Positions 5,779 through 6,945 of a stretch of DNA of 6,945 nt are shown in pieces. Numbering within the stretch: the stretch's first letter is position 1; every line of letters begins with the position of its first letter. A model generated the notes under the pieces. It had not been told where the DNA came from and made no database searches. It saw nothing but the letters and a program-made list of their open reading frames with translations. Where the stretch lies: the NCBI GenBank assembly GCA_023392205.1, contig JAEVZN010000371.1:1-6945 (forward strand). Reading direction: 5' to 3'. The position numbers and the translations under genes are program-made. Origin of the DNA: Pseudomonadota bacterium. GTDB taxonomy: Bacteria; Pseudomonadota; Alphaproteobacteria; Rhizobiales; Xanthobacteraceae.

Positions 5779-6945
5779 ATGCGGCCTGCGCTCCTCGACC
5801 CGCTTTTTGCACAGATCACGTCCCTGCCGGGCATCGGCCCGAAGATGGAACGGCTCTACCGGCGTCTGCTTGGACGCGATGACGAACCGCGCGTCATCGA
5901 CCTGCTGTTTCATCTGCCCAGCGGCAATATCGACCGGCGGGCGCGGCCGAAGTTGCGCGACGTCACTGCCGGCAGCGTGGTCACGGTGAAGGTCATGGTA
6001 GATCGTCACCGCCCGCCGCCGCCGGGCCGCGATCGCTCTCCGCATCTCATCTATGCCAGCGACGAGACCGGCGATCTGGTGCTGACCTATTTCCGCGCCC
6101 GCAAGGAGCATCTGGAAAAGCTGCTGCCGACAGGCGAAACCCGCTACGTGTCGGGGACCATCGCCATTTACGATGGCGTGCCGCAAATGGTGCATCCCGA
6201 CCGGGTCGTGGATGAGTCCCGTCTCGCCGCCCTGCCGCAGATCGAGCCGGTCTATCCGCTGACCGAAGGCCTGACCGCGGGACCCCTGCTCAAGGCGATG
6301 GACTCTGCCCTGCAGAAAATTCCGGCGCTGCCGGAATGGCAGGACGGCGCGTGGCTCGCCCGACAGGAGTCACCCGCATTCGATCAGGCCCTGCGCGCCT
6401 TGCACCGGCCGGAATCGCCGGATGCGGTCGGGCCGCTCACGCCGGCACGCATGCGGCTTGCCTATGACGAATTGCTGGCCAGCCAGCTGGCACTCGGCCT
6501 GGTGCGCGCGCAGCAGCGCAAACGCGGCGGCCGTTCGCATACCGGCGACGGACGCTTCCGCCGCGCCATCATTGCCGCCCTGCCCTATGCACTGACCCTC
6601 TCGCAGTCGCGCGCCATCGATGCCATCGTCGCCGATCTCGCAAAGCCTGAGCGTATGGTGCGGCTACTTCAGGGCGATGTCGGGTCCGGCAAGACCGTGG
6701 TCGCCTTGCTTGCAGCCGCGGCTGTAGTCGAGGCCGGCTACCAGGCGGCCATGATGGCGCCGACGGAAATCCTCGCCCGCCAGCATTACAAGACCATCGC
6801 GCCGCTCGCGGACGCATCCGAGCTGAAGGCTGCGATCCTCACCGGCCGCGAGCGCGGCCGCGACCGGGACGCGTTGCTTGCCCAATTGGCCGCGGGCGAG
6901 ATCGACTTCGTCGTGGGCACGCATGCGCTGTTCCAGGATGACGTG
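5779..6945 (+). CDS. recG: ATP-dependent DNA helicase RecG (3' end beyond window)
   Basis: The first 389 codons of RecG, the branch-migrating double-stranded-DNA translocase that remodels stalled replication forks and Holliday junctions; the family is usually about 700 residues. The N-terminal part has a helix-hairpin-helix-like LPGIGPKMERLYRRL (17-31) and the family's LLFHLPSGNIDRR (42-54). The wedge (OB-fold) domain follows at about 58-145. It carries a proline- and arginine-rich loop (RHRPPPPGRDR, 76-86) and YASDETGDLVLTYF (92-105). The motor begins near 268 with LPYALTLSQSRAI (268-280). It has Walker A GDVGSGKT 299-306, motif Ia APTEILARQH 327-336 and VVGTHALF 378-385. Walker B (DEQH), motifs III-VI and the TRG motif lie outside the window. 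The ATG at 5779 begins MRPALLDPLF, the usual start in this group. No Shine-Dalgarno sequence precedes it, and the in-frame codons upstream offer no better start. It is divergent from sdhE-mfd. Confidence 0.96.
   Translation, partial: MRPALLDPLFAQITSLPGIGPKMERLYRRLLGRDDEPRVIDLLFHLPSGNIDRRARPKLRDVTAGSVVTVKVMVDRHRPPPPGRDRSPHLIYASDETGDLVLTYFRARKEHLEKLLPTGETRYVSGTIAIYDGVPQMVHPDRVVDESRLAALPQIEPVYPLTEGLTAGPLLKAMDSALQKIPALPEWQDGAWLARQESPAFDQALRALHRPESPDAVGPLTPARMRLAYDELLASQLALGLVRAQQRKRGGRSHTGDGRFRRAIIAALPYALTLSQSRAIDAIVADLAKPERMVRLLQGDVGSGKTVVALLAAAAVVEAGYQAAMMAPTEILARQHYKTIAPLADASELKAAILTGRERGRDRDALLAQLAAGEIDFVVGTHALFQDDV

Noticed and set aside
5746..6195. 149-codon open frame on the - strand opposite the recG start
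   Set aside because: It overlaps the conserved RecG N-terminus and wedge domain antisense and has no independent support.

Overview
The window is a GC-rich stretch of bacterial chromosome with tightly packed housekeeping genes. Protein content, codon use and gene order (recG divergent from sdhE-mfd) fit an alphaproteobacterium of the Hyphomicrobiales, most likely the Bradyrhizobium/Afipia/Rhodopseudomonas/Nitrobacter group. That placement rests on recognising the proteins and a characteristic intergenic repeat by eye, not on a database search.

Left part (1-1758, + strand): the 3' part of a gene for a receiver-like plus degenerate GGDEF-domain protein, then 35 bases later a DsbA/FrnE-family thiol oxidoreductase with a CPWC active site. 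The oxidoreductase has a clear ribosome binding site. Its last three codons and stop codon lie inside a palindromic repeat (about 1746-1840). That repeat fills nearly all of the gap to the convergent mfd gene and may be the transcription boundary for both strands.

Middle (1868-5661, - strand): a two-gene unit, sdhE (FAD assembly factor for succinate dehydrogenase) followed by mfd (transcription-repair coupling factor, full length at 1166 aa). The two overlap by one base in a TGATG junction, so translation is probably coupled. A good sigma70-type promoter candidate lies upstream of sdhE (CTGACA, 17 bp, TATATA on the - strand).

Right part (5779-6945, + strand): the first 389 codons of recG, divergent from sdhE-mfd and running off the window end. 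Mfd and RecG are related superfamily 2 double-stranded-DNA translocases that act on stalled transcription and stalled replication, so two genome-maintenance motors flank one small respiratory assembly gene.

I found no mobile element, CRISPR array, tRNA, rRNA, phage gene or defence system. This is mostly an ordinary core-genome region. The most informative non-coding features are the repeat that ends the dsbA-like gene and the compact divergent promoter region.
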